Shown here piece after piece: positions 1-6,299 of a DNA stretch of 7,017 nucleotides. A program made the translations under genes and the position numbers. Every line of letters starts with the position of its first letter. Positions within the stretch are counted from its first letter, which is position 1. The notes under the pieces were generated by a model that was given only the letters and a program-made list of their open reading frames with translations, was not told the origin of the DNA and did no database searches. Origin of the DNA: Candidatus Woesearchaeota archaeon (GTDB lineage Archaea; Nanobdellota; Nanobdellia; Woesearchaeales; GW2011-AR9); NCBI GenBank assembly GCA_016203215.1, contig JACQNF010000030.1:1-7017 (forward strand). The letters are read 5' to 3'.

Positions 1-10
1 AAAAGAAAAA

Positions 11-18
11 TTTATAAA
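11..18 (+). promoter_or_regulatory. TATA box of the plus-strand orphan gene, leaderless promoter
   Basis: The octamer TTTATAAA is preceded by a purine-rich A/G stretch at 1-10 that fits an archaeal BRE (TFB-recognition element). Its centre is 23.5 bp before the ATG at 38 and 26.5 bp before the ATG at 41. This places the transcription start on or beside the start codon, so the mRNA would be leaderless. No Shine-Dalgarno sequence is visible, which agrees. The same octamer occurs before the asparagine-synthetase/Dph6 fusion gene at the same 26.5-bp spacing. Confidence 0.7.
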
Positions 19-37
19 TCATTTCTGTTTTCTGGCA

Positions 38-337
38 ATGATGTTACCATACAACCCAGAACTAGATCGTGAATTAATGGAACATGTTGCGGAGAGAAAT
101 GCCTACTGTCAACTCATTTTCAATCCCCAACTTTCGATGGCGGATGAAGTGCCGGTCAATAAAGAATCCATTGAAGCTATTCTTTCGCAGGGAAGAATTC
201 GTCCTCGATATGAACGAAGAACAAGGGAATTATTAAACTCAGAATCTTGTCCACGATTTTTGGAAGAGATCCGAAAGCAAGACTCTAAAATGTTGCTGAT
301 GTACCAAGGCGGAGAATCTCACTCTTGCCAAGAATAA
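38..337 (+). CDS. hypothetical protein, 98-99 aa, orphan
   Basis: I do not recognise this protein. It is soluble-looking and mixed in charge, with no signal peptide and no membrane segment. A basic patch lies near residues 52-65 (RIRPRYERRTREL). Three cysteines at about 24, 70 and 97 are scattered and do not form a zinc motif. Two ATG codons are adjacent, at 38 and 41. The TATA box at 11-18 sits 26.5 bp before the second, so the true start may be 41, giving 98 aa; the longer form is listed. It is the only plus-strand gene in the window. It ends 5 nt before the stop codon of the minus-strand RibL-like gene, so the two transcripts must run into each other or overlap at their 3' ends. Support comes from the well-placed promoter and the open frame fitting exactly before the convergent gene. 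Function unknown. Confidence 0.6.
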   Translation: MMLPYNPELDRELMEHVAERNAYCQLIFNPQLSMADEVPVNKESIEAILSQGRIRPRYERRTRELLNSESCPRFLEEIRKQDSKMLLMYQGGESHSCQE

Positions 338-342
338 GGCCG

Positions 343-762
343 TTATATCGTCAATAATTTCTCTCGTAACACACTGCTTTTATGTCTTGTTGACTGAAAC
401 GGCGCTGCACGGATAATCTTTGGAAAAAGATTATATTTTCTGAGTTCCTCACGAAGTTGTTCTTCAGAGATTGCATGGTCATAGCCGAGGCAAATCACAT
501 CTGGCTTCTTTTCTCGGATAATTTTGAAATGATCTTGTTCATCCCCCAACACGGCTTCATCAACAATCCCTAATGATTGCACTAATTGCAATCGTTCTTC
601 TTCCGAAAACAAAATATCCTTTTTTTGTTTTTCTTTGGTTGCATCGCGGGCAATAACTACTGTAAGATGGTCTCCGTGTTCTTTTGCCTGGCGGAAATAA
701 TCAAGATGGCCAAGGTGTAAAAGATCGAATGTGCCGAAGCACATCACTTTTTTCGGATTCAT
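343..762 (-). CDS. ribL: RibL-like FAD synthase (cytidylyltransferase-fold nucleotidyltransferase)
   Basis: This is a 139-aa enzyme of the cytidylyltransferase superfamily, close in length to archaeal RibL (FMN adenylyltransferase, about 150 aa). RibL converts FMN and ATP to FAD and pyrophosphate in the cytosol. Seen in the sequence: the N-terminal motif GTFDLLHLGH at 10-19, with the two nucleotide-binding histidines H16 and H19; VVIARD at 35-40; LGYDH at 92-96; and a C-terminal KSS near 128-130 where the family has its second phosphate-binding motif. Family members use different substrates (glycerol-3-phosphate or ethanolamine-phosphate with CTP, FMN with ATP), so FAD synthase is the best fit and not a certainty. 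Its ATG overlaps the stop of the upstream fusion gene as ATGA (4-nt overlap), which implies translational coupling. A GAGG lies 10 nt before the ATG. No clear terminator follows; the gene ends 5 nt from the convergent orphan gene. Confidence 0.78.
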   Translation of the reverse strand: MNPKKVMCFGTFDLLHLGHLDYFRQAKEHGDHLTVVIARDATKEKQKKDILFSEEERLQLVQSLGIVDEAVLGDEQDHFKIIREKKPDVICLGYDHAISEEQLREELRKYNLFPKIIRAAPFQSTRHKSSVLREKLLTI

Positions 763-2918
763 TTTGACGTTTCCTCTTTTTGTGTTCCTTTTGGCACCAG
801 TATGGCCTGATGGATAATCAATTTCGCACTATTCTTGCTTTCTTCCACTACCTCTGCATTTTGGATCTTGATTCTTTTTGTGAACAAAGGGCAGTCTAGC
901 ACGGCAGACTCAAACTCTCCTCCTTCGCCGGCGATATTTAATTTATTCTTTTTATGGATGTTTTCCAATTTCTGGATGTCTTCTATCCCTATTTCTCGAT
1001 TCAGCCATGTCCTGTTTAACCCATCCGCAGCGACGGCGGTGAAAATGATTTTGAATCCGGCGTGAAGGAGATCATGCATATGTTTTTCTTGAGCATTATG
1101 CCAGAGCGGCGAGAAGATTTTCAGTCCCAGCTTGTCGCAAATACGTTCGATGCGATCACGCTGATATGTTGAGAAGAGCGCTCCACTTACGATTCCTTGG
1201 ATTTGGTATTCTTCCTTTGCTCTGTAAAGAGCCTGCTCGAGATCAAGAAGTTCACGTTCTTTTTCTCCCGTTGTTTCTTGCAAGAGCAGCGGCAGGCCCA
1301 TCGCCTCTGCTTGTAATCGTACAAGCTCAATTCCTGCGCTCTGAAACATATACGAATGAGGATTTGTCGAGACAAGCGTTATGAGGCAGGCCAATCCATA
1401 GTTCTGCTGCTTCATCGCATACGCTGCAGCAGTTGAATCTTTCCCAGACGAGAACAAGACGCCGAGCTTAATATTTGGTCGTTCGTAAAACAATCTGAGG
1501 TACGACGACTTACTTTCATATCTATTGTTTTTTGCGAGTTTTGCAAGAGCAGCATCGAACCGTGAACCGTATTGCGCTGCCGTCTTCTTACGGAACGCAA
1601 ATTCACGAGGAACACCGCTTTCAAGTGCAATCTCTCGTAAGATCTGTTTTCCCATCTTTTCCACGAGTTTATAGTGTTCTGGAATTTTGAGCGCGTAGTC
1701 GATCAACGCAACGTCTAAAAACGGCAGTCGCAGCTCGAGGTTATTCTCCATCGTCAGCACATCGTCTCGATAGAGATCTCGCTCGTACATTTTGAGCAGG
1801 CCCGAGACGCACTCTTGATTCACATTTGTGGAATGAGCATGTCGTTCATACCCCGCAAAGATTTCTTCGCTTCCAAGGCCGGAAAAGATAACTTTACATC
1901 CATCCTCTTTTGCCATCTCACAGGCAAGGTAGAATGGCAAGGCAACCCCTACTTTGGTAACATTTGAATCTTCAATAAGAGGAACGATCTTCCGTAGATA
2001 GGATGGTATCTGCTCGAGAGAGATTTTTTTGATCTTAAGATCCAATCCTAATTGCTGGGCCGCGTTTTCTGCAGCGACAAGATCCGTCGGCTGCACTCCT
2101 GGCGTGTCGAGCACGGCAGTGTAACAGGTGAACGTATATCCTTTTGTCTTAAGAACTTGAGCCAGGTATGTGGAATCAACTCCTCCCGAGAACAACAAGC
2201 CAAACTTCACTGTTGGAATACGTTTTGTGATTGCATTCTCGAGAAGTTCTCTTGTTTTCTCTTTCAGATGTACGTATGGCTCGGTAAGTTCCGGGACGCC
2301 GGAGAAGAACGGCCTTGGCGTCGTCGAGATGCGATGTTTTTGGATATCGTATTGAAGAACTGTCCGCGGGTTCAGCTCGAGTATATTTTGGAATCCAATT
2401 GCTTCCAACACCTTCTTCTCTGAGGCAAATGCAAACGATCTTTCCGTCTGAGCATACCAGATCGGCTTTTCACCGAGGATATCTCGTGCGAGCGTAAGAT
2501 TGTCGCCGCGCCAATATCCGAATGCATACACTCCATCAAGCTCGCTCAACTTTTCGATTTCGTTCAGATTTTCTGTACCTGCCATTTCCAAAAACGAGAG
2601 AAGAAAATCTGCATCATTTTTCGCCGCAATTCCATATCGTGCGCACAATTCCTGCCAATTATAGATTTCACAGTTTGCCGTGATCAGAGCATTCTTTCGA
2701 AGCGGTTGAGAGACGTGGTCAACAACGGCATGGAGGGTATGTCCTACGAGATGCGTATCATCAACCCAGTGAAGTTCATGGACGTTATTGCCCGTGGAAA
2801 CAAATCCTTGAGTGGCTATGCCACAGCCGTCTTTGCCTCGATTCGAGAGGAGAGCAAGAGCTGCGTTTACTTTTGCACTTGCTTCAGGATGATTGAAAAC
2901 GCCGACAATGCCGCACAT
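759..2918 (-). CDS. fusion: asparagine-synthetase-like glutamine amidotransferase + Dph6-type diphthine-ammonia ligase
   Basis: This 719-aa protein carries three domains. Residues 2-190 are a class II glutamine amidotransferase: catalytic Cys2 (starts MCGIVGVF), NRGKDG at 26-31, NCEIYN at 82-87, D102, and DILGEKP at 146-152. Residues about 215-470 are an asparagine-synthetase-like domain: PP-loop SGGVDS at 244-249, SGLGSEEIFAGY at 346-357, ELRLPFLD at 395-402, and a lysine-rich FRKKTAAQYGS at 442-452. Residues about 484-706 are a complete ATP_bind_4/DUF71 domain as in Dph6, which amidates diphthine on elongation factor 2 using ATP and ammonia. It shows a second PP-loop SSGKDS (490-495), GALFSTYQRDRIERIC (579-594), PLW (604-606), AADGLNRTWL (630-639) and GEGGEFES (664-671). 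Several residues differ from E. coli AsnB: Arg49 becomes Leu62, Gly75 becomes Cys83, Glu348 becomes Leu348 and Asp351 becomes Glu351. The substrate of the middle domain is therefore uncertain. The start is fixed by the need for Cys2 and by a TATA box 26.5 bp upstream. A GAGG 5 nt before the ATG could serve read-through mRNA. It is co-transcribed with the RibL-like gene. Confidence 0.88.
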   Translation of the reverse strand: MCGIVGVFNHPEASAKVNAALALLSNRGKDGCGIATQGFVSTGNNVHELHWVDDTHLVGHTLHAVVDHVSQPLRKNALITANCEIYNWQELCARYGIAAKNDADFLLSFLEMAGTENLNEIEKLSELDGVYAFGYWRGDNLTLARDILGEKPIWYAQTERSFAFASEKKVLEAIGFQNILELNPRTVLQYDIQKHRISTTPRPFFSGVPELTEPYVHLKEKTRELLENAITKRIPTVKFGLLFSGGVDSTYLAQVLKTKGYTFTCYTAVLDTPGVQPTDLVAAENAAQQLGLDLKIKKISLEQIPSYLRKIVPLIEDSNVTKVGVALPFYLACEMAKEDGCKVIFSGLGSEEIFAGYERHAHSTNVNQECVSGLLKMYERDLYRDDVLTMENNLELRLPFLDVALIDYALKIPEHYKLVEKMGKQILREIALESGVPREFAFRKKTAAQYGSRFDAALAKLAKNNRYESKSSYLRLFYERPNIKLGVLFSSGKDSTAAAYAMKQQNYGLACLITLVSTNPHSYMFQSAGIELVRLQAEAMGLPLLLQETTGEKERELLDLEQALYRAKEEYQIQGIVSGALFSTYQRDRIERICDKLGLKIFSPLWHNAQEKHMHDLLHAGFKIIFTAVAADGLNRTWLNREIGIEDIQKLENIHKKNKLNIAGEGGEFESAVLDCPLFTKRIKIQNAEVVEESKNSAKLIIHQAILVPKGTQKEETSK

Positions 2919-2940
2919 ATCTGCCTCTCACAAAAGCCAT

Positions 2941-2948
2941 TTTATAAA
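2941..2948 (-). promoter_or_regulatory. TATA box of the asparagine-synthetase/Dph6-ribL operon, leaderless
   Basis: TTTATAAA, which is its own reverse complement, is centred 26.5 bp upstream of the A of the ATG at 2918 on the minus strand. That is the usual distance from an archaeal TATA box to the transcription start, so the transcript should begin at the start codon. It lies in the 61-nt gap after the DRG gene stop. A GAGAGG at 2929-2924, 5 nt before the ATG, would be outside such a leaderless mRNA and could act only on longer transcripts coming from the DRG gene. Confidence 0.7.
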
Positions 2949-2979
2949 CTTTTCACTTCTATTTGGTAGCAAAGAAGAA

Positions 2980-4077
2980 TTAATAGAGATGCAATTCCAA
3001 GACATCTCCGTCCCGCAAAACGTGAGGCAGCATCTGTCGCTGGCCGGGAAATTTTGCAGACGGTCCCCAGATGCGGGCGAACTTGAACTTTTTGAGAAAA
3101 TCTTTATGGACCTTGTTGCAAACATCACCTACCGTTGAGCCGGCGGTTATGATCATCGGCTCGTTCATATCCGCTTCTTTCTTCGGTTCTTTCATATAGA
3201 TGCGGATGAAATTAAGTTTTTGAAAGATCAGTTCTTTCAGCGTGTTGATGTTGATATTCTCCTCTGCGGAAACTGTTATGTCTGCATTCATCTCTTTTTT
3301 GATACTCTCGACATGGCCTGCTGTTGCCAGATCAATCTTGCTGATGCACGTGATGGCAGGAAGATATTTCTTGTTCGATTCGATGCAGTCGATGAGGTCG
3401 TCAATATTGATCGGGCTGCGGATGAGGATGTTTGCGCTATTGATCTTGAATTCACGCAGCACTTGGGCGATGGTGTGATCATCAATATCCAATGCTACTG
3501 TTTTTCCGATCTGGATCCCTCCTCGCGCGGTTTTCTTGATAAAGACCTCTGGCTTCGTCTTATTCAATCGAATTCCTGACTCCCAGACCTCTCGGAGGAT
3601 AGCGGGGTAATGCTCGGGATGATTTACGTCGATAACCATCAAGACAAGATCGGCGTTACGGATAACGGCAAGAACTTCTCTTCCCCTGCCTCTGCCGGAT
3701 GCCGCGCCGCTGACAATCCCGGGCACGTCTAAAATTTGGATCTTTGCTTTTTTATATTCCATTACGCCGGGAATGACTGTTAATGTCGTGAACGCATAGG
3801 CGGCCACTTCTGAATGCGCTCCCGTTAATTTATTGAGAAGCGTTGATTTTCCTGCAGAAGGGAACCCTAGCAAAAGGACGGTTGCGTCTCCCGTTTTTCG
3901 GACTGCGTAGCCGTGTTCTGATTTCCCTGTTTTTTGCTGGCTGCGGGAATCACTCTTATCCTTGAGCATGGCGAGCTTTGCTTTCACCAATCCGATATGC
4001 CCTTGCGTCGCCTTATTGTACTTTGTTTTTTTAAGTTCGTCCTCTAATTCCTTAATTTTGTCTTTGTAATCGGGCAT
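2980..4077 (-). CDS. drg: DRG/Rbg-family GTPase with TGS domain
   Basis: This 365-aa protein has the usual length and domain order of archaeal DRG proteins. DRGs belong to the Obg/TRAFAC class; the eukaryotic homologues Rbg1/Rbg2 bind ribosomes and help during stalling, and archaea usually carry one copy. Residues 1-60 are the basic, charged helical region (starts MPDYKDKIKELEDELKK). The GTPase core shows G1 GFPSAGKS (71-78), G2 around FTTLT (96-100), G3 DVPG (117-120), G4 SKID (246-249) and G5 SAE (270-272). A DRG-type S5D2L-like insert lies around residues 165-235. The TGS domain occupies about 289-365, with GSTVGDVCNKVH (313-324) and a final LRDGDVLELHLY. The odd point is G4: most members have NKxD, and here Asn is Ser (AGC). 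The gene has its own promoter, with a TATA-like AAATAAAAA about 28 bp before the ATG, and no close operon partner. Confidence 0.92.
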   Translation of the reverse strand: MPDYKDKIKELEDELKKTKYNKATQGHIGLVKAKLAMLKDKSDSRSQQKTGKSEHGYAVRKTGDATVLLLGFPSAGKSTLLNKLTGAHSEVAAYAFTTLTVIPGVMEYKKAKIQILDVPGIVSGAASGRGRGREVLAVIRNADLVLMVIDVNHPEHYPAILREVWESGIRLNKTKPEVFIKKTARGGIQIGKTVALDIDDHTIAQVLREFKINSANILIRSPINIDDLIDCIESNKKYLPAITCISKIDLATAGHVESIKKEMNADITVSAEENININTLKELIFQKLNFIRIYMKEPKKEADMNEPMIITAGSTVGDVCNKVHKDFLKKFKFARIWGPSAKFPGQRQMLPHVLRDGDVLELHLY

Positions 4078-4101
4078 TGTGAAGCGTTTACGGTAGGGCA
4101 G

Positions 4102-4110
4102 TTTTTATTT
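4102..4110 (-). promoter_or_regulatory. probable TATA box of the DRG gene
   Basis: On the minus strand this reads AAATAAAAA, preceded by an A/G-rich stretch that could be the BRE. It is centred about 28 bp before the ATG at 4077, so the mRNA would be leaderless or have a leader of only 1-3 nt. No Shine-Dalgarno sequence precedes the ATG, which is consistent. The match to the TATA consensus is weaker than at the two TTTATAAA sites. Confidence 0.5.
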
Positions 4111-4206
4111 CTTTTGGAAGAATGCGTATATTCAGCTGGCTATCGCGGTGGGCAAGGCTAATTGTCTGTTTCGAACTACATCTCGGGGAGGAACTAAGAA
4201 CCTCAC

Positions 4207-4215
4207 AAAAATAAA
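4207..4215 (-). terminator. T-tract terminator of the transketolase/zinc-ribbon operon
   Basis: On the minus strand TTTATTTTT begins 3 nt after the TAG of the zinc-ribbon gene. Archaeal RNA polymerase terminates on such T-runs without needing a hairpin. The position directly after the last gene of the operon fits. The remaining 100 nt to the DRG start show only the DRG promoter and no further gene or tRNA that I can support. Confidence 0.45.
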
Positions 4216-4217
4216 CT

Positions 4218-4406
4218 CTATTCCCCTTCTAAGCATATACAGGCGCGAACTTTCTTTCGACACCGTTCGCAGATGACACAGAGCGGACAACGGGATAGTT
4301 TTGCCATCTTGAACGCTTCATAACCACACGTGGAACAGGTGAATTCTCGTTTGTGCGTCCTTGCCGCCGTTCTTTTTCTCGCCGTCTTCACTTTCGTCTT
4401 TGCCAT
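4218..4406 (-). CDS. small double-zinc-knuckle protein, unknown function
   Basis: This 62-aa protein has a basic N-terminal tail (residues 1-21, ten Lys/Arg, no acidic residue) and a cysteine-rich remainder. The cysteines are C24, C27, C40, C43, C46, C49, C56 and C58. CxxC pairs at 24/27, 40/43 and 46/49 and the CxC at 56/58 provide eight ligands, enough for two zinc ions. I do not recognise a named family; it is not ribosomal S27ae, L37ae or L40e by eye. A basic tail plus zinc knuckles suggests nucleic-acid or ribosome binding, which is inference. The ATG lies inside the last codons of the transketolase C-subunit gene, a 19-nt overlap in another frame, and only a weak GGTG/GGAT is available as SD. 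Translation probably depends on ribosomes finishing the upstream gene. A T-tract follows its TAG. The cysteine pattern makes it very unlikely to be a chance frame. Confidence 0.8.
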   Translation of the reverse strand: MAKTKVKTARKRTAARTHKREFTCSTCGYEAFKMAKLSRCPLCVICERCRKKVRACICLEGE

Positions 4407-5416
4407 TGTTTCATCCGCACCGCTTCACGTACTGCCTTGACGATGTCTTGGGCAGTCAAATGAAATGCTTTAAACAATTCATCTGGATTTCCGCTTTCTC
4501 CGAACCGGTCTTGTACTCCTACGCGTTTGATCGGTACGGGAAAAACCTCGCTGAGAAATTCTGCGATGGCCCCGCCCAAACCTCCAAACCACTGGTGTTC
4601 CTCAGCTGCCACCACGCAGCCCGTTCTCTGAACTGATTTCAGCAATGTCACTCCGTCGAGCGGCTTGACAGTATGACAATTCAACACAGTGCAGTCGATC
4701 TCTTTCTCTAACAGCTTGGCGGCGATGAGTGCTTCGTAGAGCAGCGGGCCATTCGCGATGATCGTACAATCACTTCCACTTCTGAATTCTTCAATCTTTC
4801 CGATCCGAAATGGGGTTTTTGCAGTTGTATACGAGGGATATGCTGCTCGGCCGAAACGAATGTACACTGGTCCGGGATGCTCGGCAGCAGCAACCGTCGC
4901 TTTCTCACATTCAACATCATCACACGGCACCAAGACCGTCATCCCTGGCTGTAATCGCATAAGCCCCACATCTTCAAGCTGCTGATGGGTTGCACCATCC
5001 GGACCGACACTGATGCCTGCGTGCGCGCCGCCGATCTTCACGTTGATCTCTCTTCCCGGCAAGCTATTCCAACTGTTATAGCTGATTGTCGTCCTGATCT
5101 GCTCGTTATTTCTGCCGGGAGAAAACGCAGCATACGAAGAGATGAACACAACCTTTCCCGCCGTGGACATCCCTGCGGCGAGCGAAGCCATATTTTGCTC
5201 GGCAACGCCAACTTCAACGAAGCGAGCAGGGAATTTTTCTTTGAACCAGAGGCTGCGTGTCGACTCTACCAAGTCGGCGCAGATTACTACAACGTTGGGA
5301 TTCTTTTCTCCGGCGCGGACAAGTCCTTTGCCGTAACCGTCGCGCGTGTTTATCCTTTTAATCTCCTTTGAATATAACGCGTCGTTAAGGTATGCTTTTG
5401 GGTTAATCTTACTCAT
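4388..5416 (-). CDS. transketolase, C-terminal subunit
   Basis: This 342-aa protein corresponds to the pyrimidine-binding and C-terminal domains of transketolase, which archaea often encode apart from the N-terminal half. Together the subunits transfer two-carbon ketol groups between sugar phosphates with thiamine diphosphate, linking glycolytic intermediates to pentose and erythrose phosphates. Key features are VGVAEQNMASLAAG at 69-82, where E73 is the catalytic glutamate acting on the aminopyrimidine ring; SSYAAFSPGRNNEQIR at 93-108; and HAGISVGPDGATHQQLED at 132-149. The C-terminal domain starts near residue 215, with NGPLLYEALIAA at 222-233 and EEHQWFGGLGGAIAE at 272-286. The frame is open 41 codons further upstream, but that part lies inside the N-subunit gene. 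The ATG at 5416 is chosen because AGGAAGGG at 5430-5423 stands 6 nt before it and the protein then begins like the family. The N-subunit stop lies 1 nt upstream, so the two are translated together, as expected for a 1:1 complex. Confidence 0.92.
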   Translation of the reverse strand: MSKINPKAYLNDALYSKEIKRINTRDGYGKGLVRAGEKNPNVVVICADLVESTRSLWFKEKFPARFVEVGVAEQNMASLAAGMSTAGKVVFISSYAAFSPGRNNEQIRTTISYNSWNSLPGREINVKIGGAHAGISVGPDGATHQQLEDVGLMRLQPGMTVLVPCDDVECEKATVAAAEHPGPVYIRFGRAAYPSYTTAKTPFRIGKIEEFRSGSDCTIIANGPLLYEALIAAKLLEKEIDCTVLNCHTVKPLDGVTLLKSVQRTGCVVAAEEHQWFGGLGGAIAEFLSEVFPVPIKRVGVQDRFGESGNPDELFKAFHLTAQDIVKAVREAVRMKQWQRRK

Positions 5417-5417
5417 G

Positions 5418-6290
5418 TTAATCCCTTCCTTTGAGAATTTGGTTGCGCCACACCTGAAGCTCTCGCAAGGCAATTTTTCCTTGTTCTGCCGTCGGCGGCT
5501 TACCGTGCCACTCATAGTTGTTTTCCATGAACGAAACACCCTTACCCGGTGTATTGTGGGCGATAATCAGGGTAGGTCGTTCCGTGATCGCCTTCGCTTC
5601 GTTGCATGCATCAATCACTGCTTTCACGTTATTTGCATCGATCTCGAGAACGTGCCAATTGAATGAACGATACTTGTCTGCAAGCGGCTCTAAGGGCATG
5701 ACTTCTTCAGTGGTGCCATCGATTTGAATATTGTTTCGGTCGATAAGTGCAGTCAGGTTTGAGAGTTTGTTTTTTCCGACAAACATTGCCGCTTCCCACG
5801 TTTGGCCTGCTTCTTGCTCTCCGTCGCTCATCAAACAGTAGACGCGATTCTTCTTGTTGTCCAACCGGAAGGCATAGGCGACACCTGCGGCTTGGCTTAA
5901 GCCCGAACCAAGAGGTCCTGACGTTGTTTCCAATCCGGGTAGAGCGATGCGGTGAGGATGTCCTTGAAGACGTGTCCCAAAATGGCGCAACGTTTTTAAT
6001 TCTGTGCGGGGAAAGTATCCCGCGTGAGCGAGCGTTGCATACAGTCCGGGGCAGATATGTCCATTAGAGAGAATAAATCGATCTCTCTCTTCCCAAAATG
6101 GATTTTGAGGATTGTGTCGAAGAAGATTAAAATAGAGTGCAGTAAACACATCGGTCATCCCCAGTGGGCCGGCAGAATGACCTGACCCTGCTGAGACTAG
6201 AGAAGTGATGATATCCTGTCGGATTGCGTTGGCGAGGAGCTTGAGCTTCTTGATATTTGTTATTTTTGGGAAAGGTTTTACAGCGGTCAT
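5418..6290 (-). CDS. transketolase, N-terminal subunit
   Basis: This 290-aa protein binds the diphosphate of thiamine diphosphate and Mg2+ and partners the adjacent C-terminal subunit. Residues seen: GSGH with H38, the FILSNGHICPGLY stretch with H78, QGHPH with H111, and TTSGPLGSGLSQAAG near 122-136. The cofactor motif is SDGE (155-158) and, 30 residues after D156, N186 with I188 in DRNNIQ, matching the spacing of the metal ligands in yeast transketolase. The first Gly of the usual GDG motif is Ser. Start choice: the frame can begin at GTG 6296, but the GTG is part of the Shine-Dalgarno sequence GAGGTG. The ATG at 6290 is correctly placed behind it and is preferred. It is the first gene of a three-gene operon (N subunit, C subunit, zinc-ribbon protein) with a TATA-like box at 6328-6335. 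Confidence 0.92.
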   Translation of the reverse strand: MTAVKPFPKITNIKKLKLLANAIRQDIITSLVSAGSGHSAGPLGMTDVFTALYFNLLRHNPQNPFWEERDRFILSNGHICPGLYATLAHAGYFPRTELKTLRHFGTRLQGHPHRIALPGLETTSGPLGSGLSQAAGVAYAFRLDNKKNRVYCLMSDGEQEAGQTWEAAMFVGKNKLSNLTALIDRNNIQIDGTTEEVMPLEPLADKYRSFNWHVLEIDANNVKAVIDACNEAKAITERPTLIIAHNTPGKGVSFMENNYEWHGKPPTAEQGKIALRELQVWRNQILKGRD

Positions 6291-6293
6291 GCG

Positions 6294-6299
6294 CACCTC
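6294..6299 (-). promoter_or_regulatory. Shine-Dalgarno site that decides the transketolase N-subunit start
   Basis: On the minus strand GAGGTG (6299-6294) precedes CGC and the ATG at 6290. The GAGG core is 5 nt from that ATG. The alternative GTG start at 6296 overlaps this element and would leave no ribosome-binding site, so it is unlikely to be used. Confidence 0.7.

Noticed and set aside
2052..2423. Long plus-strand open frame inside the fusion gene
   Set aside because: It is antisense to well-conserved synthetase motifs; the minus-strand reading is clearly the gene.
4078..4217. tRNA-like fragments (AGCTGGCTA and GTTTCGAAC) between DRG and the zinc-ribbon gene
   Set aside because: The supposed T arm has no pairing stem and no acceptor stem can be drawn; the resemblance is to loops only.
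5417..5539. 41-codon N-terminal extension of the transketolase C-subunit frame
   Set aside because: It lies entirely within the N-subunit gene in another frame, reads unlike the family, and a strong SD stands before the ATG at 5416.
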